This document shows, one piece after another, positions 1 to 14,159 of a stretch of 64,000 bases of DNA (its first letter is position 1; each line of letters starts with the position of its first letter). The translations under genes and the position numbers were made by a program. Below the pieces are notes generated by a model that was not told the origin of the DNA, made no database searches, and saw only the letters and a list, made by a program, of their open reading frames with translations. Origin of the DNA: Tyto alba (Eukaryota; Chordata; Aves; Strigiformes; Tytonidae); the NCBI RefSeq assembly GCF_018691265.1, contig NW_024881324.1, positions 1,640,230 through 1,704,229 on the forward strand. Reading direction: 5' to 3'.

Positions 1-1077
1 TGGGGCTAGAGCATGTGCATATAGACAGTGAATGTGAGGCCCCACTGAAATCAATGTATCCTCCTGAGGGTGTCCAGTTTCAGAAAATGGTACTTCAATA
101 CTGAACCCTGAAGAAATGGCTCTATGTTTGAATAGCCAGTTCAATGCTCTTTATTATATGAAAAGCTAGAGGAAATCTCACTGGCAATAAAATGCATTAA
201 AATGATTAACAAACACAGAAATATTCTTGTGACTTGCATGTTCAAATCTTGCATAGTTTATCCAATCTTACAAAAAAGAAATATAGAGACAAAGCTTGCT
301 ATTCCCCTAGGCGCTGAACTTAGGGGGAAGTAAGAATGTGCTTAATTAAGCACTATGAGTAGCTCATCGTGCATTAAAATGAAGTATATGTTTAAGACTT
401 TGCATTACGACATCCTGGGGCAGAGGACCATTCTCCCTCAAATGATCCAGAGAGGTTAGAGGGAATGTGGAAGAAAATGAACCGTGCATTTTCCCTTTAC
501 TTTGTAATCACATTTGTGCATAGGGTTTTGTTGGAATTAGATACTGTATGAAATAACAGAGGAGACGGTAAATTGACAATAAAAATGTATGTCTCCAAAA
601 CTGATGGAGTAAAAAGGGTATGATATCACTGACAAGTCAGTCTTATTGCATGCAAGCAGACAGAATGCAAACATTACAAAGACAAGAAACTTTCTCCTAC
701 CAGGAAGTGCTGTCTGGCTGCCTCTCCTCTTAACACTATTGATTATGCTCCCCAAAGGTCATAAATTACTGGAAGAGTTATTTTTAAGAATATTTGCTGA
801 GCCTGACCTGTCAAGAAAGGTTAATCTAATGACTATCCTAGCTCCAGTCTGCAGTAGGCTAAAGCTAGATTTCTTCTCTACTGCTGTTAAAAGCTCCCGT
901 GTCTTTCAGGTTCATCCCAACTTGTTATTAAAAAATATAAATGAGTCAGATGACAAAGTGGATAAACTCTGCACAGAGGCCAGAACAAGGAGACTGAGCT
1001 TCCCTTTCTGCAAAGGGAGAGTGGCTGTCTTACACTAGGAAAGCAATGTATTTCTTTGCACGGGGTAGTTTTCCACT

Positions 1078-1104
1078 AAAAAAAAAAAAAAAAAAAAAAA
1101 AAAA
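1078..1104. repeat. poly(A) run, 27 nt
   Basis: This is an uninterrupted run of 27 A. No target-site duplication or SINE body was recognised next to it, so it is treated as a simple repeat and not as a retroposon tail. Confidence 0.95.
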
Positions 1105-2610
1105 GACTCAAATGTTTACTTTCATCTAGAGGTCTATTTTTTAACAAATATATCTGGGGGAAAACCTTTATTGAGAAAAAAAGGAAAAAATAAATCCTCT
1201 TACAGTCATAATGGAGGGATTTGGCATGCTCTTTTACCCTACTATTTTAATTTTTTGACATTTCAAATGTATATAAATGGTGGTAAATGGAACTCATATT
1301 GTTTCATTATCTAAATTCTTACAAGGAAGTTATGAAATAGAAGGCAGAGGAACAAAAAAATAGGGAAAAAAAAAAGAGAGAGAAGGGGTTTTTTGCTCTT
1401 TGGCTATTTTGGTACAAACAGGTAATACTCTCCTAACTCTAATGGCTTTAACTGATATTTATACTTTTGTAATTATGACAGCACTTAGTACTTTACAAAG
1501 AAAACAGGAGATTTATAAAGGAGGGAGAGGGGACAAAATGAATCTTTCATAGAAGGAATTAGTAGAGATGTGGAGTAATGTCAGATGTGGATGTACTATT
1601 TACTCTAGAGATGCAAAGAAGGAAAATTCCCTAGCAAACTACCTTGCCACACTAGCCTCCTCAGTGTCCAGACCAGCTGTCACATCAGAAAGGTCCTTTC
1701 AACGTAGCCATAACCATACCGAGGGCACGGCTTTGGTGAGTGCAAGACAAAGCGTAGCAATCTTTAAATGTATTTGCCTGGTCCAGTTCTGTAAGAATCA
1801 CAGGCGTCAGTAAACGGTGTGCTGGAATTCGCAAAACAGAGAAGTACAACTTTAAAGGCTGCACAAGTGCTGCTCGGTTCTATTTGCACTTTGATTTTTT
1901 TCTTTTGTACTTGGAGGCAGATCAGATTAATTTTACTGCAGTTGAAAATCATGCAAATATAGTTTAGAAAGAGGCATTTAATTCTTTATTGCTCTTGCAC
2001 ACAACACAAATAGCACCTCCAGTACTAACACAGCTAAGTGTTTTTAGTGTTATTCCACTATACAGTACATCACAATGTTAATTTTCCACATTACTTTATT
2101 CCTTCTCTAGCCCATATTTTACAACAGAGAAAACAAACTGCTTGTAATTACACTGCATGCCAGGACAAATTAAGTAAACACGCATTTTTAATGCTTTTGG
2201 CTGTTAGGGTGAGAAACAAAGGGCTCTGGTTAAGGTCAATATTAGAGTTATGCAATTGCTCTGGGATACAAAAGACAAATGCCAGTGATTGAACATTGGT
2301 GAAATGGAAACTGTCCATTCTGTGCAGTGTTTCTGAACTCCTGAAAATAATATGCTGTGCTGAGATGAGGTCAGTTCTCTATTTTCATTTTCTTTCAGGA
2401 TAACACTAATACCAATAATAAATAATAATAATAAACTAATGGGAAAATCTATTGTGTCATTAGTGAAGCAATAAATCAGCAAAAAGTAAATGAGAGAATG
2501 GCTATTGAAGATCAGACCTGTGTTGTATTTGCTAATGCTACCACCTCAGTACTACTGGGTGATGCTGATAAAGGTTAACAGCGTAGGGGAAACCTAATTT
2601 TGCTCTTGCT

Positions 2611-2647
2611 GATATTGGTGTAAATCTGGCTTCAGTGGAATTATACC
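2611..2647. repeat. Relic of an ancient sauropsid interspersed repeat (GTGTAAATC / CAGTGGAAT motif)
   Basis: The stretch reads GGTGTAAATCTGGCTTCAGT and continues into GGAATTATACC. It resembles a degenerate motif common in bird, turtle and crocodile DNA, of the form 'gtgtaaatc...aactccattgaagtcaatgg'. Similar stretches recur near 12501, 13881, 25231 and 29176. I do not know a firm family name for it. The match is by eye and short. Confidence 0.4.
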
Positions 2648-5438
2648 TCTCTAACTAGAAAGCAGACATTGACCTGATGATTATATTGTATGGTCATGGA
2701 CAATAAGTAGTTTTACATGTTTTTGCCTCTAATGGTATGGATTAGGCCAGAGGCACAACATTCAGAAGCAGATGAAACCTCACGGGAAAGGGTACTCAGA
2801 CCCACCGTCTGTACTCAGCCACAGATATGGGGCTGCTGGTTTATGTGCATCTCTATTTTAGTGATAAATTCATCTTTCTCCCAGAACAAGGAATGTATTT
2901 CTTAGACCTTGCCTTTGCTAGCAAAGATGCTTAGTACAAGAAGAGCTTGGGTGAAGAAAGAAAAAAATCCACATAACATTTTTCACAGGGAGAATATAAT
3001 GGAAAGAAATAATGCTGACTGATAATAGACAATTCCCTAGAGAGTGACACCAGCCCTTGTCATGATGGATGCACGTTCAGAACCTGGAAAGGAAAAAAAG
3101 TCTCTAGCCAAATTTCAAGAAAGAAGTCAAGGATAAATTCTTAAAAAATTGAGAGGAGGAATTAAGAAAACCAAGAACTTCTCTGGCTGTATCTCTCATC
3201 TGTGGCTGATGTAGCTAAATGGGATGCTGAGCCACAGTCTCTCAGTGTGGGTAGACATTTGTGAATGCTCAGGCTATCATTTACATTCGCAGCTCTTGGT
3301 AGGTGAAAACATTTCCCTTCCTTGTAATATCATCTACGGCTGAAGTCTCTTCTTTCCACCAGAACAAGGCCTGCTCGTCACTTGAGCACGAGCAGCCCGT
3401 GCCGGAGGGATGAGGGAAGAGGCAAGCCTTTGATGGCCACTGGCCTTACCCAGTACTGCCCAGCACATGCCCCAGTCTCGCGGAGGAGCTCCAATGAGCT
3501 GGTGTCTGGAGTGGTCCTGCACCTCGAGGCAGGGCTGTGCCCTTGCCAGGACTTAATGCATGGGGGAAACCACTTCCAACACTAGACAGGGTGAGACTGT
3601 GTTGCTTTTTTCTCATTCTTTTCCCCCTTCCCACTGCTACAAGCTTTGTAGCATGTGGGATTGTATGGGCAGAGGCCATAAATTATGGACTAGATCCAGC
3701 TCCCAGTCAAATCCAGAAGCGAGCTGGTGCAGGACTGGTACAGGCTTACAGTAGAGATAATGTTCTGAAATACTTATTTCTATCCTCTCCGTGATATCTC
3801 TCTCCCAACTTCTCACCTCACTTTAAACCTCACGCCTTGGTGTTGATCCATGTGAACTGAAGAAGGTGGGGTAAATCTCTCAAAAGTAACAAAAGAAGGA
3901 AAAGGGATTTAAAGTAACAGAAATAAAGGTAGTATGAGACCAAGGTATGGAAAATAGCTGGCTGAAAAGAGATTTAGTAAGAAAGCTTAATCCTGGCAAG
4001 GGCTGTTGATGAGTGCTGCAAAAAATGACCCCATAACAGCTCTGATCTTGTCTATAGCTACTGCTGTTAAGTTCAGAAAAAAACTTATTAGGCACCTCCA
4101 GAACATTAGGAGGCATATCCACTAAAACAAAAGGCATCACTCTATTTGAGGGAGCTAAGTACTCATACTGCTCTATATTGTGTAGTTACTACAATACTTC
4201 ATAAATACATATAACATCCCTACATACTTCTGCTTAATCTATGTCAATCATTTCACTTACTGCTGAGATGCAACTTCCTTTGCTTATATCCAAGCAAGTG
4301 GAAATTCTCACTCACCATGATGTAGTTTGCAATATAACAAGTGAGTTTACTTCCAAGAAAGAATCTTGAGTTTGCTGCCCACATCTCAGAATCCCAACAT
4401 GTTTTGTCTACTAATGAGCTTGCCATGCCATCCATTGCCTACTGTAATGTATTTATGAGAAAAATACAATTATTTTTTCTTTATGCAGGCTAGCTTATTA
4501 GCTACCTGCTTTCCCATAGTGGATGCATGCAACCATGCCTGTATATTTTATCCATCAAAAATATTTTATTGTTCTTTTGAGAGAACTTGCTGACCTGCCT
4601 GTTTGTTCTCAGTGCAGTTGGAGAATTTGCGTCACATAGTCTTAGCGTATGCTGAGTATGAATTCTGAAAATTGTCAGTGCTACATTCCCAGTTTTCTGA
4701 ATGGAGAAGCACTGTTTTCTAGAATTAAAGGTTCATAAATAGCTTGTAAAAGTTTAGTGAACAGGGCCCATAACCTATTGATCCCCTTGTATTCAATACA
4801 ATTCACTTTAGTCAATGAGCTCAGTAAATAATGATACTGCTGTTATGAGCATCTTTCCTTCCTTATAAACAACTATTCACTTATGTCCTGTTATAATGAT
4901 AATGTCACTGATTTACAGAGGTTGCCCAAGTTACCTTATTAATTAGAAGATGCATTAGGCCTATTGCAAAACATTGTTCTGACTGTGAGCTATCACTGCC
5001 CAAGGACCTCTAAAAGACAAAGAATTCCATTTTGCAAAATCTAGTTAACATATCAAAGAGCAGTAAATGTGCAAATTGCTGTCATAAGGAATCCTTTATT
5101 GCTTTTCCTTTTCATGATGGCACCCCTCCCCCATCTCTCCATTCTACCCACTTTGACAAGGTCACTCATTGGAAAGAAGAGCAGCTATTTATGTTCTTCA
5201 GATGTTTACCTTCAGCAAAAGACACTTCAAAGACTGCTTATGGGACTCTCCTCTCACCCAGCAAACACTTAAAACCCATTGTTGTGATTGATGGGCCCTT
5301 CCTGCAGATTTAATAAATATAAGCAGAAGCCAGATCCCTTTTTTAGGCCAGCTGTCTTGAATAATAGGCAAAGAGCTCATGGGTGGCCAAGGTAGACAGA
5401 ACTCTTCAGGAAATGCCTAATGATTGTTTGATATGTTT

Positions 5439-5462
5439 GTGTGTGTGTGTGTGTGTGTGTGT
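5439..5462. repeat. (GT)n microsatellite
   Basis: About twelve uninterrupted GT dinucleotides run into a short T stretch. This is a simple tandem repeat, probably polymorphic in length. Confidence 0.97.
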
Positions 5463-8400
5463 TTTGCAAGTTTATTGTTTGAGCCTCCTCAATACTCAGC
5501 TATGTTTTCTGCTGCTATGGATGGCAGTTACTTAAATAGATCCTGCAGGCTTTTATTGGGAATTCTGTGCGTGAGAGTTGTGTAAGAGACAAGACAGCCT
5601 CATGTTTATTTAGATTTAGATCTGGGCTGAACTGGTTCAGTGAACTGTGAGACCCTCTAAACATAGGACATTATCAAATTGAAAGTAGGTAAAGAATTTC
5701 AGAACTGGAACTAACAAACCAGTCAGGGTGCCTGTACTTAGAAAAAGCATCACTTCTAGCTAAGTAGCTAATGCTACAACATCACAGTTCTGTAATATAC
5801 TTATGGAGAGACTGAAAACGTGATTGCCTTTTTGTTCAACTCTCTCTGTCTTGATTTTAGATTGAAAAGCACCAATATGACATTTAAGGATTTCAGATAT
5901 TCCACTCAGGAGAATGAATCATGTATGTAAAGTGGGATGGGGTGTGTCTGTGTTTCATGTGAACGTGACATGCCAAAGAGTCACCCAAAATCTGTGCTGG
6001 CATCTTACACAAAATGATCTTAACTTTCACAAAAGATAGGTCTAGAAACACTGATTTAAGTCTTCCCTAGGATACTTACAATGCTTCTCAGTCATGACCT
6101 GCAAAACTGGTCTTTTGGGTAGAAGATTGGTGAGAGCATATACGTTTGTTTATTAGCAACAGCTCAAAGACAAAAGTTATGTTTTTCAACTAAATTATGC
6201 TGTACATCTTCCAGTCAAGTGCAAATTTAATTTTCAATTAAAGTGACTAGGTTTTGCTGGTTCCGTGTACAGAATTTACCCCAGCTTCCAGTGCTGTGAT
6301 GCAGGATGTGAAGATTTTGTCATCAATCCTTATTCCTTCCCTGGAAAATTCTACAAATTACATGCAGGGGCACCGAGGAAGTCTGAGTGCTGCAGTGTCT
6401 CCCAACCATGCCTCATGCTCAGCCACAGGGAGCCAGAGAATCCTACACCACCGAGCCGTGTCATGCTGTAGCTTGGTGATGGTGTTTTCCCACAACGCTT
6501 TCAACACCAGCCTCCCCAGATTTTATCATTTCCCCAAGTGACAGAAACTTGTTTGGCTGGTGGCACCAAGATGATTATAGCTTTTGGTATAAACCATGAA
6601 GGAAGGATGTCCTAGGGCAGTGGTTGCCACTTCTTTGCCCTGTATGCCAGCTGCCTCCTCAGTGGAGACAAACCCATTATCACAGTGTTAAGCCTGAGGT
6701 CCCACCTCATGTCCAGTAACACGTGCTGTGGGAGTGACACTTTCTCTCTTGTTATTTCATCTCTGTTAACAGTTAGGGAATACTGTGACTTGTTTCCTTA
6801 ATGTTCCCTATTGACTGTTGGCTACTTCCATCTAGCCAGATCTGACCTTCCCCTGCATTTAAGGCTGTTTCCATTATTATTTTGTGCTCTTTCTGTCTAT
6901 GCTATTCACAAGTAATCAGCTATCTGACAAAAGTACTATACAACCTCATCTAAGGATCCAGAGCTAAAACAGATATATTTCAGTGGAGTTCAGCATTAAG
7001 ACAGGAAAGCCGCCCATTTAAAATCTATGGAAGCTTAATGATGCACACTCGTAAATTCTACTAGAAAATTTTAAGTTTTAAAAATGGAGAAGTCAATGAG
7101 GTTTCTTCCTTTGTTTCTAACGATTGAGACGCAGTAACTGTGCAATTGATCTTGCTATAAGAATCTCCCTGAGATTGAGCAGATTAGATGCACCATATAT
7201 GACCATGTCCTTTATAAGCTCCATCTTTTAGAGACTCTAGCTGCTATGTAACCTACATGAAGGAAGTTTTGGTCTTTGATAAGTACAGGACTTGCATAGC
7301 TGGTGTGCTCTGCTGCCAAAAGAGATCATAAATTTGACCTAAACCACAAAAAAGGGACTTCTGTGAGCCCCAACAGAAACTGTGTGTGTATCACCCTCTA
7401 AGAGTAAGCTGTGAAACTTAACATTTGCAAATCGGACATATGTCTTCCATGTAAGTTATGAACCTGTTCAGCAAAACCTTCCATAAGACATGAGCCTATT
7501 TTTCTTTTGTCACTAGCAGGAAAACAAAAGAGGATGAAGTCAGTCTTTAAATGTGTTCTAACACCTCTTAAATTAATGGAGTTGGATGGAAAGCATTAAA
7601 GATGTCTGAAAGCTTCGTTCAACACTGCTGATGTCTATTGTCTACATCTTCTGTCATCCCACGTTCCCCTTATAAAAAAGTGTTAAAGAATTAAATAATG
7701 AAAAAAAAATCCCCTCAAATATTTTAACATGCAATTAAGTAACTTGCAATTTTGTATCTAGATTATGGTTCTCTATTGATTAGAATAGAATGTTTTCCCA
7801 TTTATCTAAAAAGGATAGAACTACATTTAGAACTGTAGTAAATTTTGTCTCATTTGTTATCTACATACTTTACAGTTTCTGTCTGTTAAATACTAGAAGA
7901 TATTTTCTAAAATGGTCTAAAGAAAATATACTCCATTTGAAAAAGAACATAATGATCTGCAGCACTCTGTTCCACAGACCTTCCACATCAACCTTTGATT
8001 TCTCCAGTACTAAGTTACCATTAGGTCATGCTTACCTGTAGTAGTTCCTAGAAAATCATCCAACGTTTCTAGCCCAATCTTTTCCCCATTAGATAGATTT
8101 CTTTTAGCAAAATTTCTTGGGTTATCTGTTACAGATGTATTTCTTTAAAAGAATAGCTGCATTAAAATGTGTTCTCTTCATGCCCACAAGCTGAGAACAT
8201 TATACCGTAGCTGAAAAAAAAAATAAATTACAACCTGAGGAGTTGATTGCTTTTCCAGTGAAAGTATAGTAAATTTTGTAAAGTTACAACAGCAATTCCT
8301 AAACACATTCTATTCAGTTAAGGAGTAATCTACTGGAATCAAAAAACAAGATGCAAATTCACTTTCACACTTCTCTTAAATTATTTCTTCCCTCTTTTCC

Positions 8401-11247
8401 CTTAATATTTTCTTGTAAACATAGTATTTTCACAATACCTTAGGCAAAAACTTTACTTCAGAGCCTGCAAGTTTCTTATGACCAGGTATCTTCTTATGGT
8501 TGGTAGAAAGGTTATGTGTATCTATTGCAGAGAAGTTGAACCTGGCTTTAGGGTCTCTAGTGAGGTTTATTATGTTAAAATACCGCATTCCCTTTTCCAT
8601 TTGCCACACATACAATTAAAAGAACAAATGATGAAGTTCACAAGTACATAGTATAGTCTCCTCAACTTGACTAATTTTTTGGGTTTTGTTGTGCCAGAAA
8701 ACTGGGCTTTCACCCCATTGTGAGAATGTCTGTATGTCACTTTTTATACTGTAAATCATTTATTTATTTAAAATATATGTAATATTCAATGGCAACATTC
8801 ACAGTTTTACCCTACACATTTTTTGAGGTTTCTTCTGGCATTGCTTAATTAAATGTGTATGTCTTCAATTTAAGACCTCAGGAGTATCAAATACTTCCCA
8901 ATAAGACCTCTTTATTCTATTCTCAGACATGCACCTAACCAGAAGTAAATTCCTGGGATGGTTCCATTGAAGATTTTTTTCTTAAGTGTACCATCCATCA
9001 CCGTATCTTATGAAATATCTCATAAATAAAATAAGAATATTTTACTTCATTAGGTATAGGAAGTGCATTTATAAAGCTAATTGGAACTCAAGTAGTATAC
9101 AAATATCAATTTCAGAAAAGTTTTGATCTGGAAGAAAATTAGTGCAAATCTTGCACTGAACAGTCCAGTAGATGAAGACATTGTCCTAAGTATTTGTATT
9201 CAAATCCCCAGTCAGCTTGATTCAGACGTATCTGGGATGAGATTTTATTTATATTACAGGAAGGTTAGGGTTTTGGACATCTCGTATGCCTGAAAAATAG
9301 TCTCATCTGAATATGACTTTTTCACTTCACCTGAAGCAAAAGGCAGAGACATCTGTTTGAAAATAGGTATTGTGACATATTTCCCCTCTCTAGGAACATT
9401 TATAAAGATTTTCATGAAAGACAAAATGAGACAAACCTTGACTTTTCAGAAAGAGCAGTGGAGTTGAGTTGTAGCCTTATGTTTCATGACCCCTACAATT
9501 TTAATTCCTAAAAAATACACAGCTATTGTAAAAGAAATAATCCTCTACATCTTCTTTGAGGGGCTGCATGACCTAGTGGGTCTTGTCCATTTCCAATTCG
9601 ACCTGTTCCTACGACAAACTGCAAACAATGCTGAGTACTGGTTTTCACTGCTGAGAAGCATTTAAGGTATGTAACATTCTTACTGAGCAACGGCATCTGA
9701 GAGGGAGGTCATATTGACCCTCTACTTCCTTTGACCACAGAAGCACTCATCAACATGTGCAAGAAATTCTCCAGGCAAGTAAAATGAAATCCCTTGAGAA
9801 ATGGTAGAACAGCTTGGAAAACAACAAATGAACACAAAACACATTACAACAATCTTCCATTATCTTTTCTTTAGTTCCAGTCATCATTTGATAGACATTT
9901 TCTCACCACTTCTATGCCTAGTGACATATATGTTCATTAGCAAAGAAATCTTATTTGAGGCTCTGGTATAAAACTTAACAAACACTGAAAGGTTCTATGC
10001 CCCAACTGATGGTCTATCTTAGCCTCATATATTAGGTCCTAAGCCTGAATCCAAATCTAAGCAGATTTTTAAGAAATTTTGGACTGTCTTCACATCTAAA
10101 GTCTTAGCCTTTTAACTCATGCATACAGTTGAAGAAACGTTCTGCAAGTCGCTTTAATCTTCAGCTCCAAGATAATGAGATCTCACAACAAAGCCATCAG
10201 ATAACCAAAGCAGGCTGGGCTCTGTTCTGGCATTTTTGTTCAGGCAGACAATATTACAACACTGATATTCAGATCCTATCAGACCAGATTCTGATACTTG
10301 GACCCTTAGTAAGTAATATTTCCATATTAATCTCACTGAAGCAGTGACAGAGATATGCCCGATGTAAGGGGTAAAAGTGAGTCCTCAAACGTTTGCAGAC
10401 AAAAGTGCTTTGGAAATGGTGAGAGAAAAGATACATGTGCATGCAGTAGTTTCCAGAGCACATGAGTTTCAGTGCAGCAATGTACTTACCACGTTCACGT
10501 AGACTTTTTAGAGCTCTCAGCCTGAGCAGAGTTAGTTTCCTCCTGCCCTCAGAACGCTGTTATGTGTTAACACTAACTGAAGTGCCATGCACCTAAGCTG
10601 ACTGCAGGAGCAGCCTGACCTCTCAGCAAATTAGGTCTGAAAATTAGTTTTTATTTTACTTCAGCTCAGCTTACAAGAGTGTAATTCTCAGAATTTTTGT
10701 AATTAACATACTTTCAGTACAAAAGGTCATCTTTGCGATAACACTACCATTTAAGCATAGGGTCTCTTGCTGTTCTGCTGATGGCTTATAAGTAATGGGA
10801 ACTGCAAAAACAACCTAGGACATATTTGGTAACACTCTTTACCCCCATCACTCTCCATCTTCTTTTACCCGTGCCTTACTTCCCCAGCAGCTGATGACAA
10901 TTAAATCTATGGATGCAAAGAACTCACCTCACACCACTCTGCTGTAATTATAACTTTGCTGCCGACTTCCAGATCTGACAGGCTCCGTCTTGTCTGCCCC
11001 TTGATGCTGTGGCATTTATTTACAATCTCAATAACATCTTGTGGAAAATGAATTGTACTAATGCCAAGGATCAGAGATTGATATATTGTGAAATGTTAGG
11101 AGGAGCAGATATTGAAAGGCAGAGAATAAGGGACTAAGATAATGGACAATTATGTTAATTTTTCAAAGATCTTTAAGGAGGTGACATCCTTTGCATGCCA
11201 AAAAAAAAAAGGTAGTTTAACAATTGAACATAAAATGCAAAGAGAAG

Positions 11248-11269
11248 AAATAAACATTAAATAAACATT
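11248..11269. repeat. Tandem duplication, 11 bp x 2
   Basis: The unit AAATAAACATT occurs twice in direct succession without mismatch, which is consistent with a small slippage duplication. Confidence 0.9.
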
Positions 11270-11335
11270 CAGAAAAACTGATGGACTTGTTTCCTCTGTC
11301 CAAATGCATTTTCTGAACAAAGTTTTTAAAACTGA

Positions 11336-11351
11336 TTTTTTTTTTTTTTTT
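11336..11351. repeat. poly(T) run, 16 nt
   Basis: This is a simple run of 16 T in AT-rich non-coding sequence. Confidence 0.9.
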
Positions 11352-12500
11352 GGCACAAACACCCATTTATGGGAAATGCAGATATAAAATACTGTACTCT
11401 GTGGAGAATGTAGTTTTGCAGTACCATTGCACTGGATTTTCTAAAGGCAAATTGCAGATCAGTTCAAGGTGGAGTGCCATTTTTCCCTCAGTCACGCCAT
11501 GAGTACTACATTTGCTCAACTGTGGTTTCGACAGTGCTTCCAAACTCTCAACTCCATGTGTACATCCTTACTACATCTCAACCCTCAGGTCAAGGCAAGC
11601 TCCGGAAGACACTGGGCATGTCTCTGCCCCCTCCCAAAACTACCCTCGCCCCCCTGCGTGCCCTGGTTACTGCGAGAAGCAAAACCAGCTGGGTAGGGAG
11701 GCAAGCATCTCTGGCATGCAGCCGTTGCACCAGGTAGATGCTGCTACGGAGCCCTTCTGCTCCTCGAGCACAGCTGCTGCGTGGGGTGCCAGGCACTATG
11801 GCCTGCTGTAGTGGTTGATTTATCCAATTTGGGCCTGCATCCTGTGATGTCTCCATCAGAATGACTGTTTCTGGAAGGGGAAGGATCATGGGCTGCTTTC
11901 TTTTTACAAATGCACAGGATTTGAACAGTATCTGCTTGAAGAGATCCTTACTACCTTGGAAGCTCTACTGGTGGCTAACATTCAGCCCAGAGGCTGACAA
12001 CCCTTTTACTAGGTTCTTTTTAGCACCATCACGTGCAATTCAGTTACCCAGATAGTGTTGACTAGAAACACCAAGGCAATGTGGCCTTTTCTACATAGTT
12101 GTGACGTTTGTTTCATACAGAGCTTGTATGATGCGTGGGAAACTAGTGATTGGTCAAAATTCTTTTCATTATTAATAAACTTCACAAGACCTGTAAGCAA
12201 AGCTTAGTGTTATTTGTGCCATTCTCTGGGTGCAGTAGAAAATGTTTTGCCTTGCCAAACAACATTTTGTTCCAGAAATGCCATCTCGCCAGTGCAGTAA
12301 TCCTCACATTTCTTACTCGTTTGGCAAGAACAATGAATTCTGAAGCAGAGTATAAGCTAAAAAGAGAAGTTTCCAGTTCTCAAAGTGAAAAAAACAGAGG
12401 AGTTTCCAACAGATATCAGCTTGTGCCATTTTCCTCTTTGGGAAGTTCTTTGATGTATTCAGTGAACAAGCCAGAGCCTGAGGCTGAGCTCAGTTATGAT

Positions 12501-12535
12501 ACTGTAAATCAGGGTAAATCCACTGCTGGCATTGG
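12501..12535. repeat. Possible relic of the GTAAATCAGG-type ancient repeat
   Basis: The stretch contains CTGTAAATCAGGGTAAATCC followed by ACTGCTGG. It resembles the same degenerate motif family seen at 2611, 13881, 25231 and 29176. It is short and the match is by eye. It falls inside an otherwise unremarkable open frame (12150-12626), which argues against that frame being a real exon. Confidence 0.35.
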
Positions 12536-13356
12536 TAGACTTAAAGTAATTTGTGTTTACTGTAGTGACCGTGGTTCTGTCGGTCAGATTCCCTCCTTAT
12601 TTATGCTACAGATATTATTTTCCTGATGGCCTTAAAACCCTTTTGGTAGTTGTGTGTGGCGGGAGCACAGTGATTTTTTTGTTTAATTGTAGGAAGCTAA
12701 AGAGTAATTTCCTGCTCCCTGTACTTGACAGGAAGTTTAGTGTGATCCCATGTGAGCGCAGCAATCGGTGACCTGTGAGAGACTTCACCATTGGCTGGGA
12801 GAATAATTCTGGGGGAAGAGAAGTGCCGCTCAAAGAGGGAGGAAAGAGAGGTATTTCTCAAAGCCAGCTCACAAGACAGATACAGTTGCCAGCTATTACA
12901 GGACTGGTCTGTGCGCAGAACCCTGCTCAGTGCTTTCAGCCGCTGCTGCTTGCTATGAATACACACAGACAAAGAGGAAATAGAAAAGAATCGAGGAAAC
13001 TGAAAGTGCTAACGTATGCAGAAAGAGTGCAATGTTCCCAAACAAGACACAGCACCAGTGATCTTCTAAACAGGCTCACCCACTGGACTGCAGCCAAAAT
13101 AATCCCCCCTTAGGTTTGTTTTTTTTTCTCATAAAATGACTGCACTTTTGAAGACAAAACCCATGAAAAGCAAATCCTGTTCAGATTTTGGAAATTGATT
13201 AATGATTAAACATATTTAGATTGGTCTCTTGCAAAGTAGTAAAGATTTGCTGATGACACTGTTGCATTCTTGAGGGAAATGGATGTTAATTGCTGTCTAG
13301 ACATTTTATTACTACAGTGGGGTACTAGCCATTGACCATCTCTCTCTCTTTTCTTC

Positions 13357-13378
13357 TTTTTTTTTTTTTTTTTTTTTT
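13357..13378. repeat. poly(T) run, 22 nt, after a CT-rich stretch
   Basis: A run of 22 T follows a short (TC)n and TTC stretch at 13340-13356. Together they form a polypyrimidine tract on the plus strand. Confidence 0.95.
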
Positions 13379-13880
13379 ACACATTAAAGTATAGGTCAAC
13401 CTAAATTGTTTGTTTGTTTCTGTAGAAGATAACAATGTGGTTTCAGGGTGGTATGTAACTGAGAACTTTGAGATACCAATCATATCTCTTCAAAAAGCAG
13501 TGCAGGAGGAAAGTATCCGAGAGACAAACACTACCAGTTTTAAAGTTATAATCTCCTGATTCAAAAATGCAACTGTGTCAACTGAAATTTTAACAGAACC
13601 CTCTCCTTCCTTGCTCCTCTGCCTTTGTCCCCTCTGGAACATAGTGGAGTAACTCTTTAACCAGCTTCAGCGCTGGGTATAGGATACTTTGACTTTGCAT
13701 ACATAAAATGCTACAGCACACCTTTTAAGTTCAAGCCAGTGTCATATTTTGCTGAGATGAAAAAACTAATGACTATTTGTTCTGCTTGTCTAGCAAACAA
13801 GCAGTTAAAGATTAATTCAGATGAAATGTAAAACTGGTCATCGATAGCCCTCAACATGAGAGAATATACTTTAAGTCAGT

Positions 13881-13965
13881 TGGCCTGATTCTGATCTTAC
13901 CTCAGTTTTGCATCAGTATATATCTGTTGCTGTCAACCAGTTTGAGCCTGACTTACATCAGGCTA
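13881..13965. repeat. Relic of ancient sauropsid interspersed repeat (GGCCTGATTCTGATC motif)
   Basis: The stretch starts TGGCCTGATTCTGATCTTAC and continues with a degenerate 'cctcagttttgcatcagta' part. It resembles a widespread ancient amniote repeat that begins 'ggcctgattctgatct' and continues into 'acaccagtgtaa'. It is strongly diverged. The family name is uncertain, but the motif match is one of the clearer ones in the window. Confidence 0.5.
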
Positions 13966-14118
13966 AGCAAAACAAGACCATTGTTTTTAGAAGCTTCACT
14001 TATGCTGCTGATTTACTCTAATGAGAACACATGGGCGTGTCACAAGGTAGGTGAGAGGATGTGGAGTAGTGGCTCTTCCTGGAGAAAGAGTGAGCAAGTG
14101 ATGGGAATAAAAGTAAAT

Positions 14119-14159
14119 TGGTTCAAAAAACACACTGTTGGTTCAAACAGCACTGTTGA
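14119..14159. repeat. Imperfect tandem duplication, about 22 bp x 2
   Basis: Two neighbouring copies both begin TTGGTTCAAA and end CACTGTTG, with a few differences between them. This looks like a local duplication followed by mutation. Confidence 0.7.

Noticed and set aside
12150..12626. 158-codon open frame on the plus strand
   Set aside because: No recognisable protein features, and it runs through what looks like an ancient repeat relic at 12501-12535. Treated as chance.
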